DNA of 64,000 nucleotides from Cyanobacteria bacterium UBA6446 (GTDB lineage: Bacteria > Cyanobacteriota > Vampirovibrionia > Gastranaerophilales > Gastranaerophilaceae): contig DJOE01000019.1 of the NCBI GenBank assembly GCA_002438405.1, positions 5,144 through 69,143 of the forward strand, in the 5' to 3' direction. The notes beneath the pieces were generated by a model. That model was not told where the DNA came from, did not search any database, and saw only the letters and a program-made list of their open reading frames with translations. Positions within the stretch are counted from its first letter, which is position 1. The number at the start of each line of letters is the position of its first letter. This document shows, in pieces, positions 7,548-15,308 of this stretch. A program made the position numbers and the translations under genes.

Positions 7548-9560
7548 TTAACCGTTTTGGTTAAATTTAAATGTTCTATCAATGTTTTTAGAAATTACAC
7601 TTTTTACAGAATCATATTCAGTTTGAAGAGCAGTGTGTTCAGTATCAATGTTTTTCAATTGAATATCATACATACTATCTTTAGCATCAATATCTTTCAT
7701 TGCTCTATTGTATTCAGCTTCAGCTTTAGAAACAGCTTCACTGTTGTCAGTTTGTTCTGTAATGTTGCTACAAGTTTTATAATCAAGTGATTTCCAACTA
7801 TAAGATTTGTCAACTTGTTCCATTGTTACAAGACCGCTTTCTAAAGCGAATTGCAACCATTCAGAAGATGAAGCTAAACCGTTTTCAATAGTTTTGTAGC
7901 CTGATTTCATTCTGTTGAACATATTTGTGTACCATTGAGCTTTAGAATCAGCGTTGCCAGAATTTGTAGAATCTGTTTCATCAACCCAAGCATATTTTGG
8001 TTCACCATATTTATCAATCATTTGGTCAATAATTGTTTTATCAATTACTGTAGAAAATTCACTTGAGTAACCAACACCATATTTTTTCATTGCTTTTAAC
8101 AATAAATCAATGTCTTCTAAATCTTTAACAGAAATACTGTTGTTATCTAACAATCCTTGCAATTTTGAAGCATCACCATCTGCAACTAAGTTGAAGAAAT
8201 TGTTACTAGCATCAGTGTATTCGCTCAAAACAGTTTTATAAGTTTTACCTGATTTCAAAACTTTGTTTAAATCTATACCAGCTGGTAAATTTCCGGCAGA
8301 TTCCATTTCCAACATTTTATTTCCAAAAGTACCAAAGTTGAAAAATTCTTCATTGCTTGAAACATAACCAACAATTTCATCTGCTAAACCATCTAATGCA
8401 GCCTTAAAATCTTCTTGATTTGGATATTTATAAACAGCATCTGCAGTTAATTTACCATTAGAATCTTTATTAACTTTAAAATTGTAAGTACCATCACAAT
8501 CTGTATATGTCAAAGAATTGATAACATCTTCAATGGTTGTTGCATCTTGATTCCAAGTATAAGAATAATCATCATCAGAACCTTTTCCAGAAACAACTAA
8601 ATTACTGCTTCCTCCTGAAACGGTAATCTTTCCATTTTCATCTTTACCAATTGTAATTTTCATATCCCCGTCAGTAAGGGTATATGTACCATCATTATTA
8701 ACATTCAAATCTCTTTTTTCTGAAATTGTACCAACAAGTGCATCATTTGTAGATTCATAGCCAACAGAATTTACAATTTCTTCCAATGCTGCAACACCTG
8801 CATCTGTTAATCCCATATTATGAAGATTTGAAATACTATAGGTATTATTTCCGTTAGCAAATGCAGCTTTAAAAGAATCTGCTAAAGTACGATTATCTCC
8901 AGAAATACCAATTGAAATAGAGTCACCACTTGAACCTGTAGGACTATATAATTGAGGAGAGTTACCGTTATACATTAAGTAACTTTTTACAATTTCTTTA
9001 GAACCAGCTTTTAATGCTTCTGTTGTTTGAAGAAAACTAGAGAAATAAGTTTCATATTTTGCGTATTCAGAAGATGTTAAATCAGAATTGTATGCTTCAT
9101 ACATTTCTTTTAACTTATCCGGCTCAACCAAATTATAAGGAGACGGATATTCAGTATTTTCAATATTACCAATATTATCAAAATAAGTAGTAGTATATTC
9201 TAAACCGTGAGCTTTTAAGTAAGCATTAACATTACCATCTGCAGCCTTGAACATTGCTGCTTCTGATTCACTTACTAATAATTGTCCGGCAGAAGATACC
9301 AAACCATATTGGTTGTTATAAGAGCTATATGATGTTAAAGCATTGTATGTCAACAATTGTGATTGAGATGTTCCAGTCAAATCGTAGTTAGAAAACATCA
9401 TGTTTGCTTCGTTCAATGCATTAATGTAGTTGTCACTTGCTTGAGCACTTTGAGTGGACAAACGCATTTTTGCATTATTAATAGTTTGAGAACGCAATTC
9501 ATTATCTGCTAATCTAGCAGTAATGGTTAATAATCTTGCTTGAGATGCACTCATTCCCAT
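7548..9560 (-). CDS. Large secreted/axial-type protein with terminal helices (MSASQARLL type)
   Basis: A 670-residue protein. The N-terminus (MGMSASQARLLTITARLADN, then a Q/N-rich heptad pattern to about residue 65) and the last 60 residues (AEAEYNRAMKDIDAKD, DTEHTALQTEYDSVKSVI) are long amphipathic helices. The middle (200-480) is Ser/Thr/Asn/Gly-rich with beta-strand character. Helical termini around a variable core are the design of flagellar and type-III axial proteins (flagellin, FlgK/FlgL), and the gene has a sigma-28 promoter, as flagellin genes do. No Sec signal peptide is present. I recall this N-terminal block from Melainabacteria but know of no established function. Axial or type-III-exported protein is an inference. 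Confidence 0.65.
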   Translation of the reverse strand: MGMSASQARLLTITARLADNELRSQTINNAKMRLSTQSAQASDNYINALNEANMMFSNYDLTGTSQSQLLTYNALTSYSSYNNQYGLVSSAGQLLVSESEAAMFKAADGNVNAYLKAHGLEYTTTYFDNIGNIENTEYPSPYNLVEPDKLKEMYEAYNSDLTSSEYAKYETYFSSFLQTTEALKAGSKEIVKSYLMYNGNSPQLYSPTGSSGDSISIGISGDNRTLADSFKAAFANGNNTYSISNLHNMGLTDAGVAALEEIVNSVGYESTNDALVGTISEKRDLNVNNDGTYTLTDGDMKITIGKDENGKITVSGGSSNLVVSGKGSDDDYSYTWNQDATTIEDVINSLTYTDCDGTYNFKVNKDSNGKLTADAVYKYPNQEDFKAALDGLADEIVGYVSSNEEFFNFGTFGNKMLEMESAGNLPAGIDLNKVLKSGKTYKTVLSEYTDASNNFFNLVADGDASKLQGLLDNNSISVKDLEDIDLLLKAMKKYGVGYSSEFSTVIDKTIIDQMIDKYGEPKYAWVDETDSTNSGNADSKAQWYTNMFNRMKSGYKTIENGLASSSEWLQFALESGLVTMEQVDKSYSWKSLDYKTCSNITEQTDNSEAVSKAEAEYNRAMKDIDAKDSMYDIQLKNIDTEHTALQTEYDSVKSVISKNIDRTFKFNQNG

Positions 9561-9607
9561 TGTTAGCGTTGTCCTTTCGTTTCCCTTAGTAACTTTAGTT
9601 ATTCTAT

Positions 9608-9634
9608 TAATCGGCTTTTTCTATTGAAACTTTA
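9608..9634 (-). promoter_or_regulatory. Sigma-28 (FliA-type) promoter
   Basis: On the minus strand TAAAGTTT (9634-9627), exactly 11 bases, then GCCGATTA (9615-9608). The consensus for flagellar sigma-28 is TAAAGTTT-N11-GCCGATAA; the -35 is perfect and the -10 differs only at the seventh base. The predicted transcript starts near 9600 and has a leader of about 40 bases with AAAGGA before the ATG at 9560. Confidence 0.8.
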
Positions 9635-9692
9635 GGATTTAAGGGGATTTGTTAAGAATTCGTTACATAAAAAACACGCAAAATTTTTGCAA

Positions 9693-9717
9693 TAAAAAAG
9701 AGTAGAAAATCTACTCT
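9693..9717 (-). terminator. Terminator after the Cys-tailed small protein gene
   Basis: Perfect 8-bp stem AGAGTAGA/TCTACTCT (9699-9706 with 9710-9717) followed by TTTTTT on the minus strand. It isolates the gene at 9775 from the sigma-28 promoter that follows. Confidence 0.8.
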
Positions 9718-9774
9718 AATTAAAATCAATCCATCATATTTTATTATGTTTAAATATAAATCCTTTTTTGTTTA

Positions 9775-10122
9775 CTAGCAAACAGAAGCAAATGAACCTG
9801 ATGAGCAAGAAGCACCACAATCAGCTCCAGCTGAAAAGCCTCCAAAACCTCCATCAGTCAAAGTTGCAACTGCATCTGAGAATTCACTCATAAAACCTGA
9901 ATCAGATTCCGTAAAATCTGAAGAATTTGAATACATTGCGTAATCAACAGCAACCGGATTTGAACTTACGTATGTATCATATTCGCCCATTGTTAAAAGA
10001 CTTTTTGCATCGTTCATGTTCATTGCTAAAATTCCAGAATTCTCAACAGGATTATTTCTAACTTTTGAACTTTTTGCTGATGCTGTTGATTTAGAAGCCT
10101 TTGAATCGAATAATAATATCAT
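9775..10122 (-). CDS. Small protein with Gly/Ser/Cys-rich C-terminal tail
   Basis: A 115-residue protein with no recognised domain. The N-terminal 35 residues are basic and Ser/Lys-rich (SKASKSTASAKSSKVR). The middle is acidic and Ser-rich with Met and Tyr. The last 25 residues contain GGFGGFSAG, then three cysteines spaced C-x3-C-x8-C, the last being the terminal residue. No signal peptide is present. GGAG lies seven bases upstream of the ATG. The tail resembles modified-peptide precursor cores, yet no modification enzyme is adjacent; an exported small structural protein is equally possible. It shares the promoter-like CTTTATATAAGT with the gene at 17132. Single gene, own terminator. Confidence 0.6.
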   Translation of the reverse strand: MILLFDSKASKSTASAKSSKVRNNPVENSGILAMNMNDAKSLLTMGEYDTYVSSNPVAVDYAMYSNSSDFTESDSGFMSEFSDAVATLTDGGFGGFSAGADCGASCSSGSFASVC

Positions 10123-10321
10123 TTTGTATCTCCAATATCTCGTATTCTTTTTACACTTATATAAAGGATTTAAAAATGTTCTGATTTCAGCATGGGGTTA
10201 TTTCGTTACAATTCTTAATACGAATTTAAAACTTTTGACCTAGCTCTTCTAAACCAGTAGATTGATGTACATTTATTCAAAGAGTTATAGTATAGATGTG
10301 TAGATTAGGGAGGAAAAGAAA

Positions 10322-10969
10322 TTGAAAAAAATCTTTTTGATATTCGGATTCTTAATTACGTTCGCATGCACAAGTTTAAGTGTTTTAGCGAATAGTAACT
10401 ATTTACATACAATTACATTAGAAAAAAATAATACCGGATATAATGTTTTACTAAGTTCAGATAAAATGGCAAAGGTAACTAAAAAAACTCCGTCAGATAA
10501 TGAACTTGTACTGGAACTTAGCGGAATCACATCATCTGATACCGTTAATGCCCTTTACAAAGGAACTAATAATATAGACAGTTTAGTTGTTGAAAATACT
10601 GCTCCAAATAAATTGAAAATCTATATTTCAGCAGACAATATCAAAAACACAACTGTTATAATGGAACCTCAAAACGGTGAAACAACAATCGTAGGGGAAA
10701 CAATTCCACTAGACAAAACATTGTGGGGAGTGTTTGTATTAGCCTTGTTCTGTGTAATCTTCAAGGTTTCTAAAGATATTTCAGAAGAAGATAACAAGAT
10801 TCTAATCAAAAAAGATATCAAAGACAGAGAAATCGAGATGTACAAACGTTACAGGAATGAACTTGTTTCTTATCCAAGCATTACGCCTCACAAAGATATA
10901 AGAATGAGAAAGATGCTTAAAAAAATTGATAGAAAAATAGACGAAAGACTAGCTGCGTCTATAAAGTAA
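10322..10969 (+). CDS. Exported AMIN-like domain protein with one membrane anchor
   Basis: A 215-residue protein starting at TTG (10322), justified by a strong GGGAGG eight bases upstream. A signal peptide spans residues 1-24 (ends VLAN). Residues 25-115 (LHTITLEKN, YNVLLSSD, ELVLELSGI, LKIYISAD) show the strand pattern of AMIN domains, which bind peptidoglycan and localise periplasmic proteins in Proteobacteria and Cyanobacteria. A second membrane segment is at about 133-150 and a basic cytoplasmic tail of 65 residues follows. TATAGTATAGAT about 20 bases upstream of the Shine-Dalgarno is a probable -10. The AMIN call is by pattern only. Confidence 0.65.
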   Translation: MKKIFLIFGFLITFACTSLSVLANSNYLHTITLEKNNTGYNVLLSSDKMAKVTKKTPSDNELVLELSGITSSDTVNALYKGTNNIDSLVVENTAPNKLKIYISADNIKNTTVIMEPQNGETTIVGETIPLDKTLWGVFVLALFCVIFKVSKDISEEDNKILIKKDIKDREIEMYKRYRNELVSYPSITPHKDIRMRKMLKKIDRKIDERLAASIK

Positions 10970-11017
10970 ACTTAAACCTCAAAAAACTTAAATATATCCC
11001 TAAAACATTTTATGTGT

Positions 11018-11046
11018 AAGCAAGTTTTATAACTTGCTTTTTTATT
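11018..11046 (+). terminator. Terminator after AMIN-like gene
   Basis: Perfect 9-bp stem AAGCAAGTT/AACTTGCTT with a TTAT loop followed by a T run. Confidence 0.85.
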
Positions 11047-11071
11047 ATAACAATTGAATTTATCCGGACAA

Positions 11072-11107
11072 AAAACTCCGACATTCTAATTTAAATATCG
11101 GAGTTTT
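11072..11107 (-). terminator. Terminator after wecB
   Basis: Perfect 10-bp stem AAAACTCCGA/TCGGAGTTTT, ending in Ts on the minus strand seven bases past the wecB stop codon. Confidence 0.8.
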
Positions 11108-11113
11108 GAAATT

Positions 11114-12244
11114 CTATTTATTTTCGTTAAAATACTTACTTATGATTTCTTCTATCTTTTTAGAGGAATCACCTGTTCCGTAAGGGTTTTGAGCTTTCAA
11201 TCTTGAATCAGATTTTGTTTCATCCAAAATTTCACAACTCAAATTAACAATTTTGTCATAGTCAGCACCAACAAGAACAGAAACACCTGCATCAATACCT
11301 TCTTGACGTTCTGTTTCATAACGCATAACAAGAGTTGGACAACCAAATGATGGAGCTTCCTCTTGAATTCCGCCAGAATCTGTCAAAATAAGTTTTGCAT
11401 TCTTCATTAAATAAACTAAATACGGATAATCCAAAGGTTTTAAAAGATAAACATTTGAATATTTTTCTAACCTTGAATGAATTTTATCCTTAACATTTGG
11501 ATTTGGGTGAACAGGAATAATAAAATGATGATCTTGATACTTGTTAACAAGATGTTCAATTGCATCTAAAATTCTATTGATTCTTTCACCATGATTTTCT
11601 CTTCTGTGAGCAGTAATCAAAACAACTTTATCGTCAACAGGGATACCTTTTTCTTTATAAAATTCAGATGCAACATTCATTGTATCTTCTGACAAACAGA
11701 ATAGCGCATCAATAACAGTATTTCCTGTAACAAAAATTTTCTTTTCTGAAATATCTTCTTTTAACAAAGCATTTTTATTCTTTTCAGTTGGAGCGAAATT
11801 CAACTCTGCAACACGAGAAGTCATTTGACGCATAACTTCTTCCGGAAATGGTTCGTAAATATCATACGAACGTAAGCCGGCTTCAACGTGGAATACAGGT
11901 ATTTTGCGATAAAAACTTGTCAAAGCTCCGCATAAAACAGTCATTGTATCACCTTGAACAATTGTTGCATCAATTTCTCTTTCCGCAAAAACTTTGTCTA
12001 GAGCAGTTAAAATTCTAGATTGAACTTCTGCTAACGATTGATTTGGACGCATACAATCCAAATTTATATCAGCAGTCAAATTAAAATAAGCTAATGTTTG
12101 ATTGGATAACTCTTTTTGTTGCTCTGTATTACAAATGATAACATTATATTTATCCGGATATTTCTTTAGCCCTAAAATTACGGGAGCAAGTTTAATAACT
12201 TCCGGTCTTGTCCCAAAAACAAATAGTATATTATTCTTATTCAT
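11114..12244 (-). CDS. wecB: UDP-N-acetylglucosamine 2-epimerase (non-hydrolysing)
   Basis: A 376-residue enzyme converting UDP-GlcNAc to UDP-ManNAc for cell-surface polysaccharides. Family motifs in order: FGTRPEVIKLAPVI (8-21), HVEAGLRSYD (about 119-128), PFPEEVMRQ, VTGNTVIDAL, TAHRRENHG (about 212), HPNPNV, and DSGGIQEEAPSFGCP with RQEGIDAG near the C-terminus. Length is typical. It probably feeds the pyruvylated polysaccharide implied by csaB at the left edge. The ATG has no Shine-Dalgarno; TTGCAA-N17-TAAACT ends six bases before it, so the mRNA appears leaderless. Confidence 0.95.
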   Translation of the reverse strand: MNKNNILFVFGTRPEVIKLAPVILGLKKYPDKYNVIICNTEQQKELSNQTLAYFNLTADINLDCMRPNQSLAEVQSRILTALDKVFAEREIDATIVQGDTMTVLCGALTSFYRKIPVFHVEAGLRSYDIYEPFPEEVMRQMTSRVAELNFAPTEKNKNALLKEDISEKKIFVTGNTVIDALFCLSEDTMNVASEFYKEKGIPVDDKVVLITAHRRENHGERINRILDAIEHLVNKYQDHHFIIPVHPNPNVKDKIHSRLEKYSNVYLLKPLDYPYLVYLMKNAKLILTDSGGIQEEAPSFGCPTLVMRYETERQEGIDAGVSVLVGADYDKIVNLSCEILDETKSDSRLKAQNPYGTGDSSKKIEEIISKYFNENK

Positions 12245-12250
12245 AGGTTA

Positions 12251-12279
12251 AGTTTAGGACAAAAAATAAACATTTGCAA
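12251..12279 (-). promoter_or_regulatory. wecB promoter, leaderless geometry
   Basis: On the minus strand TTGCAA (12279-12274), 17 bases, TAAACT (12256-12251), six bases, then the wecB ATG (12244). No ribosome binding site is present. Confidence 0.55.
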
Positions 12280-12366
12280 CTCAAACCGGCTAATAGTCAA
12301 AACTACTCAATCAGCTAATTTATTATTCTGTTAATTGGTTATAATAAGCTCTACAAGGAGGAGATT

Positions 12367-12606
12367 ATGCTTGATTTATTTATACTAGAAACTTGCCCAT
12401 ATTGTAAAAAAGTTATGGATTATATGAAAGAAAACAACATTAAATTTCACAAATTCGACACAATAAACAGTGATAATGTCTTACGCTTATTATCAATTGG
12501 GGGAAAAGACCAAGTTCCTTTCTTATACAATGAAGAAACTAATGACAAACTCTATGAATCAGATGAAATCATAAAATATTTAAGCAAAAATTTTGAACAG
12601 GTATAA
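12367..12606 (+). CDS. Glutaredoxin-like protein
   Basis: A 79-residue thioredoxin-fold protein with the dithiol active site CPYC at residues 10-13, the cis-proline loop DQVPFL near 51-56 and the C-terminal YESDEIIKYL, all as in classical glutaredoxins and glutathione S-transferase N-terminal domains. It would reduce disulfides in the cytoplasm. A strong GGAGGAG precedes the ATG. It is followed after four bases by the Hcp-like gene, so the two are co-transcribed; a redox partnership is inferred. Confidence 0.85.
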   Translation: MLDLFILETCPYCKKVMDYMKENNIKFHKFDTINSDNVLRLLSIGGKDQVPFLYNEETNDKLYESDEIIKYLSKNFEQV

Positions 12607-12610
12607 ACTT

Positions 12611-14221
12611 ATGCAAAACGAGTACAACAATTATAAAAATATTCATTCTGATATAAATGAATGTACATCAAGAGGAGCATGTTCAATTGCTCCGAATATC
12701 GCATCTTTACAAGAAATTATCATATATTTTCTCAAACAATTGGCTTATTACGTGATTAAACTTGAAAATCTTGGAGCAAACAATCCAAATATCAAATACG
12801 AGATAATCAACGATATTGCCAGTCTTGTTTCAATAAATGAATTCAGCGAAAAACAACTTTTTGAAATTCTATCAAAAGATTACTTTTTGTTTATTGATGC
12901 TAAAAATACTTATCACACAATTTGCAAAGAAAAAAATCTTCCAATAAAAGATTTGAAAAATGTAATAATTTTTGATGAAAATACATCGATTTCAAAAGCA
13001 ATTTCACAAGGAGAAAAGCTGTTCTTAGAAAAATACAAACAAATTTCGCAAACTCAAAAGAACTTAATGGCAATACTGCAAATCTTAATCAAAAGTACAG
13101 CTATTAGCCTGATTAAGTTATGCGAATTCAAAGAGTTTGATGACAATGTTTATCACTACATTTTGTCAACTCTTGACATGTTTAACCACGGAAAAATTTC
13201 CAACAAAGATATCAAAAATAGAATAACAAAATTAAGTAAAATTGATTGCAAATTACAAATTGAAATAAGTGATTTACTTCTGAAAGCCTATGACGGAATT
13301 GAAAAAGTTGAAGTTTCACATTCCACAAGAAGAGGAAAAGCAATTCTTGTTTCCGGAAACAATTTTCAAGACTTGTTAAATGTTTTAGAAGCAACAAAAG
13401 GCAAAAATATTGATGTTTACACACATTCAAACTTGCTCATAACTCATGCGCTGAATAAATTTCACCAATATCCGCACCTATTAGGTCATTACGGAAACAC
13501 GACAGAAAGTTGTATTCTGGACTTTGCAACATTCCCAGGGTCAATTTTATTAACCAAAAATTCTAAAAATAACACCGAATATCTATATCGTGGACGATTA
13601 TTTTCAAACGATTACATTATTCATCAAGGGGTTGTTAAGGTGCAAGATGATGATTACACAGAACTAATCAATGCAGCACTCAATGCCAAAGGGTTTTCTA
13701 AAGGAAAGACAAAACCCTCAACAGTTGTTGGTTTCAATGAAAAAGAAATCGAACAAGAACTTGATAATCTTGTAGTTAAACTTGCAACAAACAAAATTAA
13801 ACATCTTTACATAATCGGCTTAAATTATTACTCAGAAATTCAAAACGAATATTTCAGAGAATTTTTTGCTAATTTGAAACAAGATGAATTTGTCCTTAGT
13901 TTTTCATACAAGAGTAAGAAAAATAATGTCTTGACAGTTGACGTTGGGAATTTTAGTCCGCTTGTAATAAATATTCTTAAAAAATTATTTGATAAATATC
14001 CAATTGATAGCAAGAAAATTTCGTTTTTCTTTACAACGTGTGATGTCATGACAATTTCAAACATCATAATGTTAAAAAGCATGAATGCAAAAAACATTTT
14101 TATGGCACAATGTCCGCCAACACTTGTAAATCCATCAGTCTTTGAAACTTTTAAAAGGGAATACGATATAAATCTCACTGACTCACCGTTAAAAGATTTA
14201 CGCAAAACAAAAGACGCCTGA
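12611..14221 (+). CDS. Hybrid-cluster-protein (Hcp) homologue lacking most cluster ligands
   Basis: A 536-residue protein that follows the Hcp (hydroxylamine/NO reductase) fold: LQEIIIYFLKQLAYY, ILVSGNNFQDL, IDVYTH, YPHLLGHYGN and FPGSILLTKN match family blocks in order. By eye, the hybrid-cluster ligands are gone: GH of SGHD is GN, E of HGEM is N, the Cys of TxNC is Ser, and GGCDG, LACGKY and VGQCND read GLNYY, SFSYKS and VGNFSP. Of the N-terminal four-Cys cluster only the CTSRGAC pair remains. A reductase role is therefore unlikely. Start: a TTG at 12593 is also in frame, but ATG 12611 has AGG nine bases upstream. Co-transcribed with the glutaredoxin gene. Confidence 0.8.
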   Translation: MQNEYNNYKNIHSDINECTSRGACSIAPNIASLQEIIIYFLKQLAYYVIKLENLGANNPNIKYEIINDIASLVSINEFSEKQLFEILSKDYFLFIDAKNTYHTICKEKNLPIKDLKNVIIFDENTSISKAISQGEKLFLEKYKQISQTQKNLMAILQILIKSTAISLIKLCEFKEFDDNVYHYILSTLDMFNHGKISNKDIKNRITKLSKIDCKLQIEISDLLLKAYDGIEKVEVSHSTRRGKAILVSGNNFQDLLNVLEATKGKNIDVYTHSNLLITHALNKFHQYPHLLGHYGNTTESCILDFATFPGSILLTKNSKNNTEYLYRGRLFSNDYIIHQGVVKVQDDDYTELINAALNAKGFSKGKTKPSTVVGFNEKEIEQELDNLVVKLATNKIKHLYIIGLNYYSEIQNEYFREFFANLKQDEFVLSFSYKSKKNNVLTVDVGNFSPLVINILKKLFDKYPIDSKKISFFFTTCDVMTISNIIMLKSMNAKNIFMAQCPPTLVNPSVFETFKREYDINLTDSPLKDLRKTKDA

Positions 14222-14242
14222 GAAAAACTCAAGCGTCTTTTT
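14210..14242. terminator. Bidirectional terminator between hcp-like gene and rpsG
   Basis: Stem AAAGACGC/GCGTCTTT plus GAG/CTC with a small internal loop, with Ts on both strands. The hcp-like stop codon lies within the stem; the convergent rpsG ends 23 bases further. Confidence 0.8.
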
Positions 14243-14264
14243 ATATCTATCAACTAATATAAAA

Positions 14265-14735
14265 TTAGTATCTGTAATGAGCGAATGCTTTGTTAGCTTC
14301 AGCCATTTTGTGGGTATCTTCACGTTTTTTACATGCAGCACCTTGACCGTTTGAAGCATCAATCAATTCATTAGTTAATTTATCAATGAATGATTTTCCG
14401 CCTCTTTTCTTAGCTGATTCAATCAACCAAGAAGAAGCTAGAGCAAATCCTCTATCAGCTTTTACTTCAATAGGAACTTGGTAAGTAGAACCACCGATAC
14501 GGCGAGCTTTTACTTCCAATAACGGAGTTGCATTTGTCATAGCTTTTTGGAAAATTTCAATTGCATCTTCGTTAGTTCTTTCTTTAATTCTTTCCATTGT
14601 GCCGTAGAAAATTCTTTCAGCCAATGATTTTTTACCACGTCTCATAATTCTGTTGATGAATTTAGAGATATCAACACTATTATAAACTGGATCAGCTAAC
14701 GGGATTCTTTTTGCAGGTTTAGAACGTCTAGACAT
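14265..14735 (-). CDS. rpsG: 30S ribosomal protein S7
   Basis: A 156-residue S7, the 16S-rRNA-binding protein that organises the head of the small subunit. The sequence is typical throughout: RRSKPAKRI, INRIMRRGKKSLAERIFYG, FQKAMTNATPLLEVKARRIGGSTYQVP and KMAEANKAFAHYRY at the C-terminus. Its ATG overlaps the rpsL stop codon by one base, so the two are translationally coupled. fusA and tuf, which usually follow, are absent; a terminator and a convergent gene follow instead. Confidence 0.97.
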   Translation of the reverse strand: MSRRSKPAKRIPLADPVYNSVDISKFINRIMRRGKKSLAERIFYGTMERIKERTNEDAIEIFQKAMTNATPLLEVKARRIGGSTYQVPIEVKADRGFALASSWLIESAKKRGGKSFIDKLTNELIDASNGQGAACKKREDTHKMAEANKAFAHYRY

Positions 14736-15121
14736 TACTTCTTACCTCCCTTTTTATCTCTTTTTGCACCGTATTTAGATCTGCTTTGAGCTCTGTTAGC
14801 AACACCAGCGGTATCTAAAGTACCACGAACGATGTGATAACGAACACCTGGTAAATCCTTAACACGACCGCCACGGATAAGAACAACACTGTGTTCTTGT
14901 AAGTTGTGACCGATACCTGGGATATATGAAGTAACTTCAAATCCGTTAGTTAATCTTACTCTGGCAACTTTTCTAAGTGCTGAGTTTGGTTTTTTAGGGG
15001 TTGTAGTGTAAACCCTAGTACAAACTCCACGTCTTTGAGGACAATTCATCAAAGCCGGAGATTTAGTTTTTGATTTAAGCTTTCTGCGTTCTTCGCGTAC
15101 TAACTGGTTAATTGTTGGCAT
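14735..15121 (-). CDS. rpsL: 30S ribosomal protein S12
   Basis: A 128-residue S12, part of the decoding centre. [35 protein letters not shown], the streptomycin-site loop [11 protein letters not shown], and [14 protein letters not shown] are canonical. The frame is open eight codons upstream (15145), but the ATG at 15121 is preceded by AAGGAG seven bases away and gives the family N-terminus. The leader is about 125 bases if the promoter at 15254-15282 is used, and contains a small CTAAG/CTTAG hairpin that could serve in autoregulation. Confidence 0.97.
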   Translation of the reverse strand: MPTINQLVREERRKLKSKTKSPALMNCPQRRGVCTRVYTTTPKKPNSALRKVARVRLTNGFEVTSYIPGIGHNLQEHSVVLIRGGRVKDLPGVRYHIVRGTLDTAGVANRAQSRSKYGAKRDKKGGKK

Positions 15122-15253
15122 AATTTCTCCTTTTAATTTTACCAATTTGCCCTGCTAAGTCTTCTTGAGAGCTTAGGCTTCGCGTCTCGACTTTTCCAAT
15201 AATTTCGTACTAACCGTCAAATCCAGCACGAAAATTTCGACTAGTACACTTCT

Positions 15254-15282
15254 ATCAAACATCAAGCAAGCGCAAATGTCAA
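15254..15282 (-). promoter_or_regulatory. rpsL: Possible rpsL promoter
   Basis: On the minus strand TTGACA (15282-15277), a 17-base spacer and TTTGAT (15259-15254). The -35 is perfect, the -10 weak. Confidence 0.4.
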
Positions 15283-15308
15283 CTTTTAGTGGCAATATAT
15301 TAAGAGAA

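Noticed and set aside
9775..10122. Firm call as a modified-peptide precursor
   Set aside because: Only the C-terminal composition and Cys spacing support it; no modification enzyme or transporter is adjacent, and the radical SAM gene at 19021 belongs to another type.
12593..12610. TTG start for the Hcp-like gene inside the glutaredoxin gene
   Set aside because: The ATG at 12611 has a ribosome site at good spacing; the extra six residues are not part of the family.
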